This document shows, one piece after another, positions 63,521 through 64,000 of a stretch of DNA of 64,000 bases. This stretch comes from Ramlibacter sp. (lineage in GTDB: Bacteria > Pseudomonadota > Gammaproteobacteria > Burkholderiales > Burkholderiaceae_C): the NCBI RefSeq assembly GCF_029866045.1, contig NZ_JARXAB010000027.1:16995-80994 (forward strand), in the 5' to 3' direction. The notes below the pieces were generated by a model. The model saw only the letters and a list, made by a program, of their open reading frames with translations. It searched no databases and was not told where the DNA came from. Position 1 is the first letter of the stretch, and each line of letters begins with the position of its first letter. A program made the position numbers and the translations under genes.

Positions 63521-64000
63521 CTACTGAGCGGCCGGCTCAGTGGGATACATGGTATCGATCAGGCTCGCGTACTTGCGCGCGATCACCTTGCGTTTGAGTT
63601 TCATGGTCGGCGTGAGCTCCTCGTCCTCGGCGGTGAGCAGCTCGGCGATGATGCGGAACTCTTTGATCTGCTCGACGCGGGCAAGTTGTCCGTTGATCCG
63701 TTCGATTTCCGCGCGCACCAGATCCACGATGGCAGGCGCTCGGGTCAGGCTCGCGAAGTCGGTGTAGGGCACCTGCTGCTCCTGGGCGTGACGGGCCACA
63801 TGCTCCTGATCGATCATCACCAGGCAGGAAAGGAACTTGCGCCCGTCGCCAATCACCACCGCATCGGTGATGTAGGGGCTGAACTTCAGCAGGTTCTCGA
63901 TGTGGCTAGGTGTGATGTTCTTGCCGCCCGAGGTGATGATGATGTCCTTGATCCGGTCTCGAATTGCCAGGAAGCCGTCTTCGGCCACCTCGCCGCAGTC
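63521..64000 (-). CDS. Long-chain acyl-CoA synthetase (AMP-forming), C-terminal part (5' end outside window)
   Basis: The frame is open to the window edge and encodes 159 residues (the first visible are DCGEVAEDG). GFLAIRDRIKDIIITSGGKN is the hinge and A8 motif of the adenylate-forming family, followed by the C-terminal small domain. TPTMKLKRKVIARKYASLID near the end includes the catalytic Lys (PTMKLKR). The family makes fatty acyl-CoA with ATP; chain length cannot be told. It is in the same direction as the binding protein gene, so they may share a transcript. Confidence 0.9.
   Translation of the reverse strand, partial: DCGEVAEDGFLAIRDRIKDIIITSGGKNITPSHIENLLKFSPYITDAVVIGDGRKFLSCLVMIDQEHVARHAQEQQVPYTDFASLTRAPAIVDLVRAEIERINGQLARVEQIKEFRIIAELLTAEDEELTPTMKLKRKVIARKYASLIDTMYPTEPAAQ

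Overview
The window reads as chromosomal DNA from a GC-rich betaproteobacterium of the order Burkholderiales, most like the Comamonadaceae. The pointers are the rimP-nusA-infB-rbfA-truB-typA block, fabI divergent from yejABEF, repeated Bug/TctC-type tripartite tricarboxylate transporter receptors, and codon use rich in G or C at third positions. No genus can be named from the sequence alone. I see no rRNA, tRNA, CRISPR array or intact insertion sequence.

Bases 1-25800 are mostly conserved housekeeping genes. In order they are the 3' end of an Orn/Lys/Arg decarboxylase, fabI facing yejABEF (oligopeptide/microcin C-type ABC importer), an unrecognised Ser/Pro-rich protein, the translation operon rimP-nusA-infB-rbfA-truB-typA, an EamA exporter, a 3-hydroxyisobutyryl-CoA hydrolase-like enzyme, smpB, ratA-rnfH, and guaB-guaA. 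A probable intrinsic terminator stands between the promoter and rimP, which suggests attenuation. An AbrB/PIN toxin-antitoxin pair sits between guaB and guaA.

Bases 25800-35800 are a patchwork accessory region. It has an outer-membrane barrel, an AT-richer 2-oxoglutarate/Fe(II) oxygenase that looks acquired, two alpha/beta hydrolase-fold proteins (one without a recognisable catalytic triad), a Bug receptor, a Phd/RelE-type module, a SOUL haem-binding protein and a dienelactone hydrolase. It also holds gene debris: a broken iron-containing alcohol dehydrogenase and short degenerate copies of the 3' ends of the SOUL and dienelactone hydrolase genes.

Bases 36001-59785 form a large divergent catabolic cluster around a GntR/FCD regulator at 44123-44881. 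The leftward arm runs gntR, ridA, a LigJ-like hydratase of the amidohydrolase superfamily, a Rieske oxygenase, a Bug receptor, a second Rieske oxygenase, enoyl-CoA hydratase, 3-hydroxyacyl-CoA dehydrogenase and an atypical SDR. The rightward arm runs an ADP-forming acyl-CoA synthetase, two acyl-CoA dehydrogenases, a Bug receptor, a GMC oxidoreductase, an aldehyde dehydrogenase, a thiolase-like protein with a DUF35 partner, a CaiB-type CoA transferase, a LigB-family extradiol dioxygenase and three tandem RraA/LigK-like proteins. Read together, the genes suggest uptake of an aromatic acid, CoA activation and beta-oxidation-like side-chain removal, Rieske hydroxylation or O-demethylation, extradiol ring opening, then hydration and aldol cleavage to central metabolites. 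The substrate is not known. I regard this cluster as the best candidate for an undescribed system in the window.

Bases 59825-64000 hold a DUF2878 membrane protein, a carotenoid/lignostilbene-type oxygenase, a strong hairpin between convergent genes, a branched-chain-type ABC substrate-binding protein, and the 3' end of a long-chain acyl-CoA ligase that runs off the window.
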